From assembly GCA_029204225.1 (NCBI GenBank), contig CM055111.1, positions 29,036,340 to 29,100,339 on the forward strand: 64,000 bases of DNA, given 5' to 3'. Source of the stretch: Diphasiastrum complanatum (lineage: Eukaryota; Streptophyta; Lycopodiopsida; Lycopodiales; Lycopodiaceae). Below, in pieces: positions 40,001 to 52,500 of the stretch; position 1 is the stretch's first letter, and each line of letters begins with the position of its first letter. A program made the position numbers and the translations under genes. The notes under the pieces were generated by a model that worked only from the letters and a program-made list of their open reading frames with translations, was not told the DNA's origin and ran no database searches.

Positions 40001-41570
40001 TGATGGGCAACCTTGGAGGTCGTACCTTCTTACACTTACCTTGGCGTGCTTTTTACAGGCCCTATCTTTGGCATGCGACAGGCAGCCTCCGCCAGACTTG
40101 GGAAGGGTCACGCCTCCCTTGTCCGCGCTTCTGTTTCAGACGGTTTATTCGGGATGCCCCGAGTAAATGTCAGCTTTTTGATACTCTCGTTACTCCCACA
40201 GCCCTATATGCAGCAGAGGTATGGTGTGCGGGTCTTACATCTTCGGATTGGGCCGGTATTTCACGACTGCAGGTTCTCATGCTATCTCGGATGATACAGG
40301 CTGAGCCATCTGTCCCACATCAGATTATCCTGACAGAGTTCGCGGTCCCTCCCATTCAGCTATCCGCCATCTTCCAGCTTATTCTATATATTCAACGTAT
40401 TATGACGTTACCCACAGATGAGCAGAGATACACACAGACGACACTTGCCTCCTCGCGAGACCTTTATGATCATGGGCATCGACTATCATGGTTCTCTCAG
40501 GCCTCCCGGATACTGGATACACTTGGGATTTCTATCACAGACCTTCGATCAGGCACCCATGAGTATATCAGATGCTTTCTCTATAGAGCATACCTGAGCC
40601 GGACATGGCAGGGACAGCTCGGGGTCAAACCCGACTATTACAGGACACACTTTCTGGAGCTAGACACAGTTGGATTTCCAGTTTTGCCACACTATCTCAC
40701 CTCAGGACTATCTCATGGGCTCCGATTTATTCTGGGCCAGTTCCGAGTGTCCTCACACCAGTTGGCGATTGAGACTGGACGCTTCCAAGGTACCCCACGA
40801 GAGGAGCGGCTTTGTCAGTTATGTTCATTATCTATGGTTGAGACAGAGGAGCATTTCCTTTTCACATGTCCAATTTTAAAAGCATAACTCCTCCCTTGTT
40901 GGAAAGTCCTAGGAGCATTGCACAATCGAAATGGCATCACTTTAAGAGGGTGATATCATTGCCTTTTTCGTCAGACACCTGTTACATTACGGTCCCTCAT
41001 CTCATATGAGGACCCTAGATGTGTGGCACTTATGATACGTGAGATGTCCCTCCTGCGTCAGGACCTATGTCAGACAGCTCAACACACCTATCCAGACAGA
41101 CAGTCTCAGATTACATCCTTCTTCTCTCGCCGGAGATCACGCCCTGATGCAGACATGACTGACAGCGATTGCGACGACATTCCCAGACCTAGGATGCAGA
41201 GACGACGCACCACCCAGCCTCAGGCGGTCACGAGAGTTACACGCCCTACTAGACCTCTTACACAGAGACACTATACATGCTCCTGCTCACATGCGACGTC
41301 AGCGGGCTCCTGCACTTCCTCATGCTACAGCTCACATTACATCCTTCTACAGCGCCAGTACAGACCTGGCATCTTGACATGGATACATTTGACTACCATG
41401 CACAGACATTATCATTTATGTAGTTATCTTAACTTGCACTAGATGTTTCTTTTTTTCTCTATTACAGTTTTTGGAGTCGTTTATACACTCCACGGTTACC
41501 ACATACTTGACATGTATTTCCTTAGTCTTATATGCCTTTTGGCATGGAAAAGACATTAATAAAGCTTTCT

Positions 41571-41637
<67 letters not shown>

Positions 41638-42452
41638 GCTTCTCTATCGTGCCAGAAAGTGAAAATAGATACCCCTCGGGTCTGTGCTGTATTGCAAAAA
41701 AATTTGCATTTTTTCAACAGTCGTTTCGAACACTGAAACGCCGTTTCAAACAATGAAACGCCATTTCGAAACGGGGTCGTTTCGATCGAGACAATGTCGA
41801 AGGTTTCGAAGACCGTCTGCAGAAAATTGAAATACACGTATTGTCGACGCAGTGTTGAACAGGCCTAAACTATTATTCGAGGGTTACCAAATAAAGACTT
41901 CAGCAGATTTAGTCGTTGAGTCTTATCCATTACATATTTCGGGTCCAATCCCATATTTCCACGTGGCACCTGCGGCGCAATGTTTCATGGGCTCGTTTCG
42001 TACGTCGTTTCGACACGCATTTGAAACGTCTGGTTCAGGTTCAAAACGGGAAATTTTTTTTAGGTTTTTTTTTTTTGAAAATGTGTTTTTTGAGGGTTTT
42101 TGGGGTTTACACTTTCCTCAATCAATTATTGATACTATCATGGATAGGTTATTAGGTTGCGAGAATCTGTTCATGCCCATTGCCAGTACATACTACAAAG
42201 CTTATGGCACGGTTTCGGAAAAAAATTTGGTTTGGTTTTTTTATTTTATTTTTACAGTCGTTTCGAACACTGAAACGGCGTTTCGAAACGGGGTCGTTTC
42301 GAGGAAACATTGCACCTGCCAGGTGGATGATGGTGCATTCCGTTAGGGCTGTAATAGATCATTAGATTAGTTCATTTTTAAGAGAGCAATTCGTAAGTTG
42401 AATAAATTCAAGTTTCAGAAGTAGTCACTCTTCTTCTTCCCCTCCCTCCCCT

Positions 42453-42520
<68 letters not shown>

Positions 42521-45500
42521 GCCATAGGCGTAGACTAATCGTTAATAAGCTATCGCGATTACAGTTTGTGTATGAGCGACATTTATAGCAGAATTAGATG
42601 CGCTATTATTATAGTGTAATCAAAGTAGACAACGGATATATATATATTTTTTATCATTCAGCAATACATACTGCATTCGATACATGACTTGTCTTGTCTT
42701 GCTTTTTGTTATTCATGCTATTATGCTGAGTTCTGATATTTGGCAATAATGCGATCTACCACTATCATTCATTTTCTGCACTTTTGAATGATAATAAGTT
42801 GTGTTAATGATAGAGTCGAAACTATCAAAGTGGAATAGCTATTTGAGTTTATGCAACTTATTTTCCAACAAAACTAAGATGACCTAAGTGGTACTTGAGG
42901 ATATTTGGCGAATAGTACAAGCTGAATCAAGTTAAGAAGGGGCAAGATGAGTGCTAAGGGAAAGAAAAATAATCACAAATATGAATCCTGGTATGAACTT
43001 TGCATTGACTATCGACAGATCTTACCAAAAGGAAATTTGAAGTTAACAAATCAAACATATGGAGTCAGGTCAGCCAGCCTGACAAGATGCTTTCTTTTTG
43101 AAAAATCAAAAATGACAAATGGTTTTTGACAATTCTAAGTAGAAATATGACAAATAATCCTTGCAGAACACTTATTAAACCAACATAAAATATAGGGAAA
43201 ATATTGCTGACAGTACATATTTGTTTGAGTCTCTATTGTGAGAATATTCTGTTATTTGTCAGTGTTAATAGCAGAAATTTAAGATAATGAGAAAGTGCCA
43301 GATTAATTTCCCACAATGAAATAAAGCTTGGTTTCTTTTCTGGATTGAAATGTCTTTGCCCAAATGGAGCTCTGATTAGTGTGTTCCAAGTAGACTGCAT
43401 ACGGTTATTTATGTATGCGGTTTGCAAATTTTAATGCATTTCAGTGAGCAATACCAGTCTGCTGATGATTTCTTATATGCATGCCGATTGTTTTGTCGTA
43501 CTTGATCTCCTATATATATATATATATATTTTTTTTGTAGGTTTTAGTCTGTACAGCAACACTGGCATGGGGAGTGAATTTGCCAGCACATATGGTGGTG
43601 ATAAAGGTGAAATTTTTCAGGGAACTTTATTTCTCTCTTAAAAAATGCACATGTTTGAGATAATTGTAGAAGATCATAGTGTATATATGTACATCAATTT
43701 TCTTTCTTATGTATATATTAGTGGTGACAATGTAACCCATTTTTCTGTTCAAGTTTTGTTTCTTTAGTTTACATCGACTTGGTAATTTAATTCTTATGGA
43801 GTTTTTAGCTTGCGTGTATTTTTCCTTTGAACCTGCATACTTACTCTGTCATTTTCTATCTGCTTATTAAATTCAGGGGACACAGCTCTATGATCCAAAA
43901 GCTGGTGGTTGGCGGGAGCTCGGGATGCTTGATGTCATGCAGGTTTACTTTCATTTTGGCATGTCATGCTATTCACTTTGAGGTTGCTTTTCGTTTTTTT
44001 GAGTTCTGCAGCAATTATAGATATATTTAAAAATTGATATGTTATTTGCACTTTTCTCTGTAGGTAATTTCCCATCTGTCATAATTATATTAGCTTCTGT
44101 TTTCAGAAATGCCTTCAAAGTGATTGACTCATGTAGACATTACAATGCATATATTTTTTGATCATGATCTTTGTTTTGCCATTGGCGCAGACATCGAGCC
44201 ATGAAGTACTCACAATCAGTTGCAAATTGACAGATTTTTGGAAGAGCTGGGCGTCCGCAGTTTGATACCAGTGGGGAGGGGATTATAATAACTACTCATA
44301 ACAAGCTCTCTCACTATTTGCAGCTAATGACACATCAAATTCCTATTGAAAGCCAGGTGTCCTTTGTTCTCTTTGGTTCTTTAGGCTGAACAATTCTAAG
44401 TGAGACCTGCAGATAAGCAGGGTGTTTTAAATCATGCGATTCACTTTTCTTATGATCTATGTCGTTTATAATCCAGTTGGTCATCAAAGGTAGTCTGATT
44501 TGAACAGATTTCTTAGGGTAAGGTACTGAAAGCTTCAATCCATATGTATGCATACAGTTCATAAGTTCTCTCAAGGACAATCTGAATGCGGAGGTGGTTC
44601 TTGGAACTGTGACAAATGTACGAGAAGCCTGCACTTGGCTTGGATATACATACCTTTTTGTGCGGATGTCATTAAACCCACTCGTCTATGGGATTTCGTG
44701 GGAAGAGGTAACAAAGCATGCATTAGCTTGCGGTATTCTGCAGTCAAGTTTTGTGCTTTTTTAATATCAGGATGAGGTAAACTGTCCTTGTGACTTGTTA
44801 AATTTTTTTCTCATAACCTTTTCTTGAAGCAATTTAATATGGTACTTCATGGTTAAATCCTACCGTCTTCCTGAGGATGATGCACAACCTATCAACTCCT
44901 CATTCCTTCAGCATTGAAAGAAATTTTGTATGCGTCTTTTTTTAATGTCTTAGCTGTGATTTGAAAGATTTCCAAGGTCTCATGGTATTAGTGTTAAGTA
45001 CAGGTAGTTTGTCTGCCATATGTGACAAAATAGCTAGCTAAATGTTGTAGAACCTGGGTGCCGAGCCTGTCTTAGACATATGTATAATCAAATCCCTATG
45101 ATTACATCAAATTCAGCTGCAATGCTGAGGGCGTTTACTGCATTTGCAATGGCAAATGGGCAAAGGGGTATAGACTTGGTTGGTTAGTCTGTCAATTGTT
45201 GAAGTGGGCATGGAGGTGTGTCTTGTGCATATGGTTCTGCGGTAAAAATGAGAAAGACTGTGTAACTTGTCAATTTGGAATGTATGCATAATGATGATTG
45301 TCAATGTAGAGGTGATCAGTCTTCTGCCTCATACTCGTGTAGTAAACCACCTACAAACATATTTCTTGTTCTCAGTATAACTCTATCAACTAACATGAAT
45401 AAAAAGCTTGATGCCTATGCCACTAGGTATCGATAATGTATAACAGACATAACTGATTTCTTTAACTATTCTATGTGAACCATAATACTTGGAGTCAAGT

Positions 45501-46476
45501 TCAGGTCTTGCAAGAAAAAGTAACAGGAACGAACCTGCAAGTAGTCCTGCGCTTATTTCGGCAGTAAAGGTTTCGTCACTAGAATGGAAGTATCATCTGA
45601 TTCTTAACCATGCACAATCCCATACGCAAGCAAGCAGCACACAATTTTCATTTTCCTTAAGAAATACCAACTGAATAAGGAGTGCTAAGAAAAAATAACA
45701 TGCCAACGATTGATAGATCAAATATGCCATAAGAAAATCTGTGAGTTGGGTTGGCCTTTATTTCTTCTGCCAGAGGTCACAGAGGACATACAAGAGAAAA
45801 ATATGCCATAAGAAAGCCTCAATTAAGATAAGTTTTTGTTTCGGCTACACAAGCTCACAAAATGTTGGCCATTTATATATCCATACATAAGTTTAAGGAT
45901 GATTTCCACTACTAAATTTCACTTAGGTAACAACTTTTTTGAAGAAACCCTACTTGGTCATTCAAAGTAGTTCCTTCATTGGCCATTTGTTTAGGCAAGT
46001 TTTGGTCGGAAATATGAAATTTGAATGAAATTTCTTTACTTATGAGATATGCTCCATCTCTGGTGAATGACCTCTGAGCATATCAAACTAATTGAGTGCC
46101 TCATACAATCCCAAAGTCAAATCCTTTCTCTCCAACTAACACCCTATAGTAGGTTCCGACTCAGTTTGGATTGGAGAGGATGATGCAGATATGGCCACGC
46201 AGATCCGTTATAAAGATCACAGTCTATAATGACCAATATCGCAACCTGCACATTCGAAATACTCGAGTTCTGATCATGGTGTTATTTGTGGGTATTCGTA
46301 TTACTTCTATCATCATATAGTGAACGATTCTTTTTCTTTGGCAAGATAGAGTTAGCACTTTTGGCACGGCATTGTTCTTAGCCGCAATCTAGATTTACTT
46401 CTTTTACGAAGATGAATTGTGTTTCCATGATGACACTTTAATGTATAGCGATAGTCCTTCGGATATTTTTTGGTAC

Positions 46477-46534
<58 letters not shown>

Positions 46535-49500
46535 GCACAGACCTGACATCTTGACATGGACACACTTGACTTTCATGCACATGCTTTCTCATTTATGTAC
46601 TTAGCTTAGATTGTACTAGACGTTTATATATGACGATGACGACGACGACACCATACTACATCTACACAACATCAGTTATCCCCCTTGTGATAGTACCGAT
46701 GGCCTATACCCCATCATTTTTTTGCAAGATAGGATGAGGATGTATAGTACTAGAATGTACTTCTATTTTATGGTTATTTGGAGACATATTTTATGCTCCC
46801 ACATAGTTATATTACACATGTGAGATGTACATTTCCGTCTTATGTACCTTTCGATATTCAAAGACATTAATAAAGCTTTCTTTCTTTCTTTCTTTCTTCC
46901 CTAGGTTTGTTCTTCCTCCTGTCGTTGCTAATCATTGTTTCCTTCTAACATGTCGTCTACTAGCTATCATTTTCAACTCTCATATCAAGAATCAACAAAT
47001 AGAGTTAGTATTGGCTAGGTAGACCGTAGCATGATCATGGAACTGCAATTGAGAGATAGGGAGAGAAGAAAGACACATTCTACGTAAATTTTCTATTGCT
47101 CTACAAGGTTGCTTTTAAGTTCTTTCTCGTTGGCTCTAAATGGTGAATTCATCAACAAGGCTACTAAGATTGTAATTAGCTAGAAAGATCACTTATAAGC
47201 TTAGCTTTAGTTTCAAATTGGCCCTCTTCAAGCCATTGACACACTATAAGGGGGTTGGTTGTCATGGGTAACAATGGTATTATTGCTTTAAGCAAGCACC
47301 ACTTGAAAACATAGTTTTAGCCTCACATGTAAAGGAGGAATTGAGGGAAAGCAAGGCCTTATATGCAAGAGTATGATGATTATTGATCATTCAAGCGTTG
47401 CTTATGGAGGAGGCTCGACACTTCTTGGAAATCAAGTTAGGTTTTCTTCCCATGATATGGAGAAAGCATGAAGGCCCGAGAAGGATAACATGACACTAGA
47501 AATTTCAATTTTATTTCCAAGATGGCAAACAAGATGCATTCTACATGAATTTTCTATTGCTCTCTACAAGTCTGCGTTCAAGTTTGTTCTTGTTGGATCT
47601 AAATGGTGTATTCATTAACAAGGCAACTGAGAGTTTAACTAGTTAAAAAGATCACTCTAAATCTATAGCTTTAGTTTCAAATTGGCCGTCTTCCAGCCAT
47701 CAACAGACTATAGGGGATTGATGGTCATAGGTAACAATGGTATTAGGAAAGTATGTTGTTAACGAAGCACCACTTGACAACATAGTTTTAGCCACACATT
47801 TGGAGGAATTGAGGGAAAGCAAGGCCTTATATGCAACAACATGATGATTATTGATCATTCAAGCATTGCCTATGGAAGAGGCTTGGCACTTCTTGGAAAT
47901 CAAGTTAGGTTCTCTTCCCATGATATGGAGAAAGCATGAAGGACAAGGAAGGATAACATCACATTGGAAATTTCAATTTTATTCCCAAGATAGCAAACAA
48001 GCTGCATTGCAAAGATGTGTTGCTTTTTTATGAATGACAATCACACTTTTATCCCAATGGAGCAATGTTGAACTATTCAACATGTCAAGAATACTGGTAG
48101 ATTATTATCTGAGATGGGCATTCATGTCTTGTACACAAAGATCATTGTTTTCTCCGATAACATAGGGAGTTAGAGCCATTAGGCACATATAAGCACCTCA
48201 TGGCCCAAACCACACACAAGACACAAAGGATTTTGGAACCACCTATTGGAATAATCAATGTCCACTTTAACATTCAAGTAGTGTGACTCTTAATGATAAC
48301 TTTGTCTAGATATGTAACACTTAATGATAGCTTTGTCTAGATATGTAACACATGTATGCACTGTATATAAGTATCGTTTGATGAGTCTGGATGTATTAAA
48401 TAATGGTTGACCTGCCTAAATGGTCATTGGAACCCCAAAGGTTGCAGCCAACCCCCTATAGCCAATTTTGTATTCATTGTCTTCATTGTCATTTTCATAA
48501 GGAGAGTGGAGATTGTTTGACAAGAGTGGAGATTCTAATGGCCATGCCTACGTGCTTTGTTCTCCTATAATCTGAACCTAATTTATTGTGGAATGGATCA
48601 GAACTTGATGATTGCATGCAATAGATGATGAGATTCTATTTGAGGGAGTCTCGTCAACTCAATATGTGTATCAGAGCCATTATATTGGTAGCCATGTTTT
48701 AATCCTTGTGGAAAAGAGAGGATCTAAAATGCAATGCAAAGATTGTTGTGTGTAGGAATCTGTGAATGTGAGGAATGTATTGTTGATGCATTTTACTTGC
48801 TTGTAGGTACTGATTTGTGGGATGTTTAATGCCCACAAGCTTGCTGCTAGAAACCTTCTGTGGTTGCATTTGTATGAACATGTGAATGCACAAGAATAAT
48901 GAGTGCAAGTAATGCTTTTTGAACTACTTGCTTGCTTGTTTGTGTTTGAATGGTGTTGAAGATCCATCACATTCAGCTTGTTTTGGAACATGCAAAGCAT
49001 TTTGGAGTGAATGATGCAGAAGATCCTATGTTAATGTGTCTGAAGGCAAGCGACTCAAATTGCACAAAGAGATGTCTGCTATCAGAAACTTGTGGAAGTG
49101 TGCTGAAGTTGTGCACTACAGTTGCATGATTAATACCAGATGTTTGTTGTCATGTGGATGAAGGCATCATGAACTTCTGAAATGATGCAGCAGTGCCCTA
49201 TTGTTGTCCTGCTTTGAAGTAATGCCGACAATCAGTGTGGAAGATTCAATTCGTTCCTCTGTGTTCGTTCCAACTTGTTGATTGCAGTAATACTGTAGCC
49301 ACGCAAAAGGATAACCATATTAGCCCGTGAGAGGGCGTGATAACCCCTCAAGATCCAAAAGATCTTGGGTGCCATGTGTTGTGTACAGGCATGATAGTTA
49401 TCCACGAGGTGTCATATACTAAGTTCAGCTTAGGTGTCAAGTGGATTGCTTGACCTTCTTGCTAAAATGTGCATAAGAGGGGTTGACAATGTATTTAATC

Positions 49501-52500
49501 GATACCCCCATGGCATATGCACAACTTACAATTTACAATATTCCAAAGCCTAAAGGGGTAAAATAGGCATTTATTTGAACCCGTCCGCTTAATGGCTATT
49601 TTATTTACATTGACACCTAGCATCCTTCGAAATTTCTCAAGTTTTTCTTTACTAAGAGCTTTAGTAAAGATGTTTGCTGCCTGGTCGTTAGTGTCACAAT
49701 AAACCAGCTGAATTTCACGACTCTGTACTTTCTCTCATGTGAAGTGTTGATCCACCTCTATATGCTTCGTATGAGCATGATACACAAGATTCTTGGCTAG
49801 CTGAATACAGATCTGGCTATCGCAATCTAATACAATAGGATCTCCTTGAGTGATTTGCACATCATCAAGTAACTTCGAAGCCAAATAGCCTCACAGGTAG
49901 CCTTCATAGTTGCCTTGTACTTTTGTCGACGATAGAGCTATAATGGGCTACTTCTTGCTGCACCAAGAAATTACCCCTGAACCAACGCTAAAAGCATAGC
50001 TTGAAGTAGACTTACGGTCTTTTCTATCACCTGCCCAATTTGAATCAATGTAGCCTTCAAGCTGAGGCTCACTTGCATTTGTGTATGCAATCCCATAAAT
50101 GGTAGTCCCTTTGACATACCTCAACACCCTCTTCGCTGCTTTCCAATGGGCTTCAGTTGGGTTGCTCATAAATTGGGTTGCCACTCCAATTGCATAAGCT
50201 ATATAAGGCTTGGTAGTAGTAAGATAGATAAATCAAGCTTCCCACAAGTTGTCTATAAAGAGCTTTTTTCCACAAAAGAAGTGTCATCCTCGTTGGAAGA
50301 TTTGCAACTGGTATCAATGGGAGTGGAGATGGGTTTGCAATCCTACATGTTGAACCCGCACAAGACTTTGCATGCATACTTTGCCTGGGAAATGAAAACG
50401 CGTTCCACACTTCTAACCCTAGGTAATAGTGAATCGAACCCAAATCTTTCATATCAAGCTCATTAGACAAATGAGCCGTTCCTTATGCAATTAGCTTCCT
50501 ATTGTTACCTGTGAAGACAAGATCAACAACATAAAGAATGATAATAACTATGTTCCCATCCTCCTCCATTACATAGAGATTGCCATCCGGCTTACTCTTT
50601 ATAATATGTTGTTTTGCAAAATGGTCGTCACCCTGGGTGCCTATTTCAACTCATACAATGCCTTCTAGAGCTTGTACACCAGGTATTCTTTGAGTACCAC
50701 ACCCTGGGTGCCTGTTTCAACTCGTACAATGCCTTCTAAAGCTTGTACACCATATATTCTTTGCCATTTGGCTCAAAGCCGTGTTGCTGGTCCATGTAGA
50801 CCTCCTCTGCCAATTGTCCATTTACAAGTGCACTTTTCATGTCCATTTGATGGACCGCCCAATCAAAGAATGTGGCCAATGCCTAGTCCGTCCTTATGGA
50901 TGCCATCTGCAAACGTTTCGTTAAATCTAGCCCTTCTTGGTTCGCATAATCTTTTGCAGCCATCCTTGCCTTATGCTTATCGATGCTCCCATCTGGCTGG
51001 TGTTTGGTCCTATAGACCCGTTTACGCCCAATGGGACACTTTCCTTTTGACAATTCCACAAGATCCCATGTATCATTCTTGAGAATAGAGTCATACTCTT
51101 CTTGCATGGTTTGATGCCATACCCTCTCCTTTGCTGTCCCAACAAATGAATGTGGCTTGTGTGAATCCAAGATAATAGTCATAAGTGCAGATTTTGTCTC
51201 CTAACTTTCATGCTGCATAGGTTTCCTATAAGACCTTGCACCTTGCTTGATGCACTTACCCTCTTCTATTGCCTCTCCTTCTTTCACTGTTTGCGAGTAC
51301 TAGCCCGGTAGACTTCTTAGAAGGGGGAGGTGATGAAGATAATGACCATGTATCCCATGGAACTTTCCTATGCCTCTTTGTTGTGACCTTCTTTGTCTCA
51401 TCCTCGTGCTCATGCATGGGATTGTGCTCTTTCGCATGACTATCTTCTGCAGCCCCTCTCAAAGCTGGACTTGGGTCTTCATGATTGGAATCAATTATTG
51501 GAATGAATTCACTTGTGCCCATCTTCTTGCTCTTCCACATGAGGTGAGTGATCCTCACATCTCGACTTATGATCCTCTTCTTGTTGGTAAGATCATATAG
51601 GCCTTCTCCTCTTCACTGTATCCTAAAAGATACACTTGGATTATTTTGCATCCAACTTCTTCCTATCATCCTTGGGGATATGGGTATGCCGTACAACCAA
51701 ACACCCGCAAAGCTCCCACCTTGGGCTTGATGCAACTGAATGCCTCCTCCGGTGTCTTTCCCAAAAGAGAAGAAGCTATATGAAGTGCTTCGGCCCAAAA
51801 AAAGTTTGGCAACCACTTTGCCTTGAGCATGCTTTACCACATTCAACTCTAGTTTTCTGTCAACGACATTGTTTTGTTGGGGAGCGTGTGGAGTAGTAAA
51901 TTGCCTTTTGATACCATTTGCCTTTCAGAATTCAACAAATTCACTAGCAATGTATTTACCACCACCATCTGATTTGAGCGTCTTTATCCTCTTCCCTGTT
52001 TGATGTTCCACCAAAGCTTTGAATTGCTTGAAGTACTTGACAGCCTCAGATTTTTGCCTCAAAAATATACCCAAACCTTTCTAGAGAAATCATTTACAAA
52101 GATCATGAAGTAATATGCCCCCTTTGCAGATCTAGTTTGGGTTGGCCCCCACAGATCTGAATGGATCAACTCAAGTATCTCCTTTGCCGTGGTAGTACTC
52201 TCCTTGGGAGATTTTTGTCGTTGCTGCTTTCCCAGCACGAGCCTCACAAACTGATGAGCTTGCCTTAATTGATAAATGCCGCCTCACTACAATTTTGTGC
52301 TTGTTTAGCACCTACATGCTTTGGTAACTAAGATGGCCAGACGTTTCATGCCACAACCTATCCACATCACCCTCTTTGGCTGTGTAAGCATGTTGATTTG
52401 TGATTTGGGATAGTTGTGTATAATCTATAGAGGCCATCTTCTTGCATCCCCTTGGCTACAATCTTCATATTGTCACCTTTGTTCTTGACAAGACAAGCTG

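Larger units (their letters stand above)
31013..41570 (+). mobile_element. LINE-2, nearly full-length LINE split by Copia 2
   Basis: The fullest copy of the family, about 5.3 kb once the nested Copia 2 is excluded. A short 5' UTR follows (TC)n, with ATG at 31075. ORF1 ends with UAG at 32413-32415 and ORF2 follows in the same frame. The endonuclease starts at about 32480 and is interrupted by Copia 2 at 32598. It resumes at 37841; the reverse transcriptase is at about 39250-39960, a C-terminal zinc finger at about 40806-40870, and a C-terminal extension at about 40985-41380. The 3' end has the hairpin ATGCC-TTTT-GGCAT at 41532-41545, ATTAATAAAGCTTTC, and a TC tail. It has frame shifts in ORF1 (about 31380 and 32000-32200), stops in ORF2 (near 37890 and 39179) and a frame shift near 40000. 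Confidence 0.93.
17136..43540 (+). other. Giant intron 14 (26.4 kb), repeat-filled
   Basis: The intron separates the HHAGML exon from the motif V exon. It starts GTACTC at 17136 and ends after a T-rich tract and TTTGTAG at 43540. Almost all of it is transposon sequence, listed separately. No other host exon is recognised inside it. The flanking exons join in phase 0 to give a continuous family match. Confidence 0.93.

Noticed and set aside
43444-43641. Small frame overlapping helicase exon 15
   Set aside because: It is an out-of-frame shadow of the motif V exon.
47851-48033. Short frame with [18 protein letters not shown] as a possible gene
   Set aside because: It lies in one copy of the 461-bp duplication, is not kept open in the other copy, and has no known motif.
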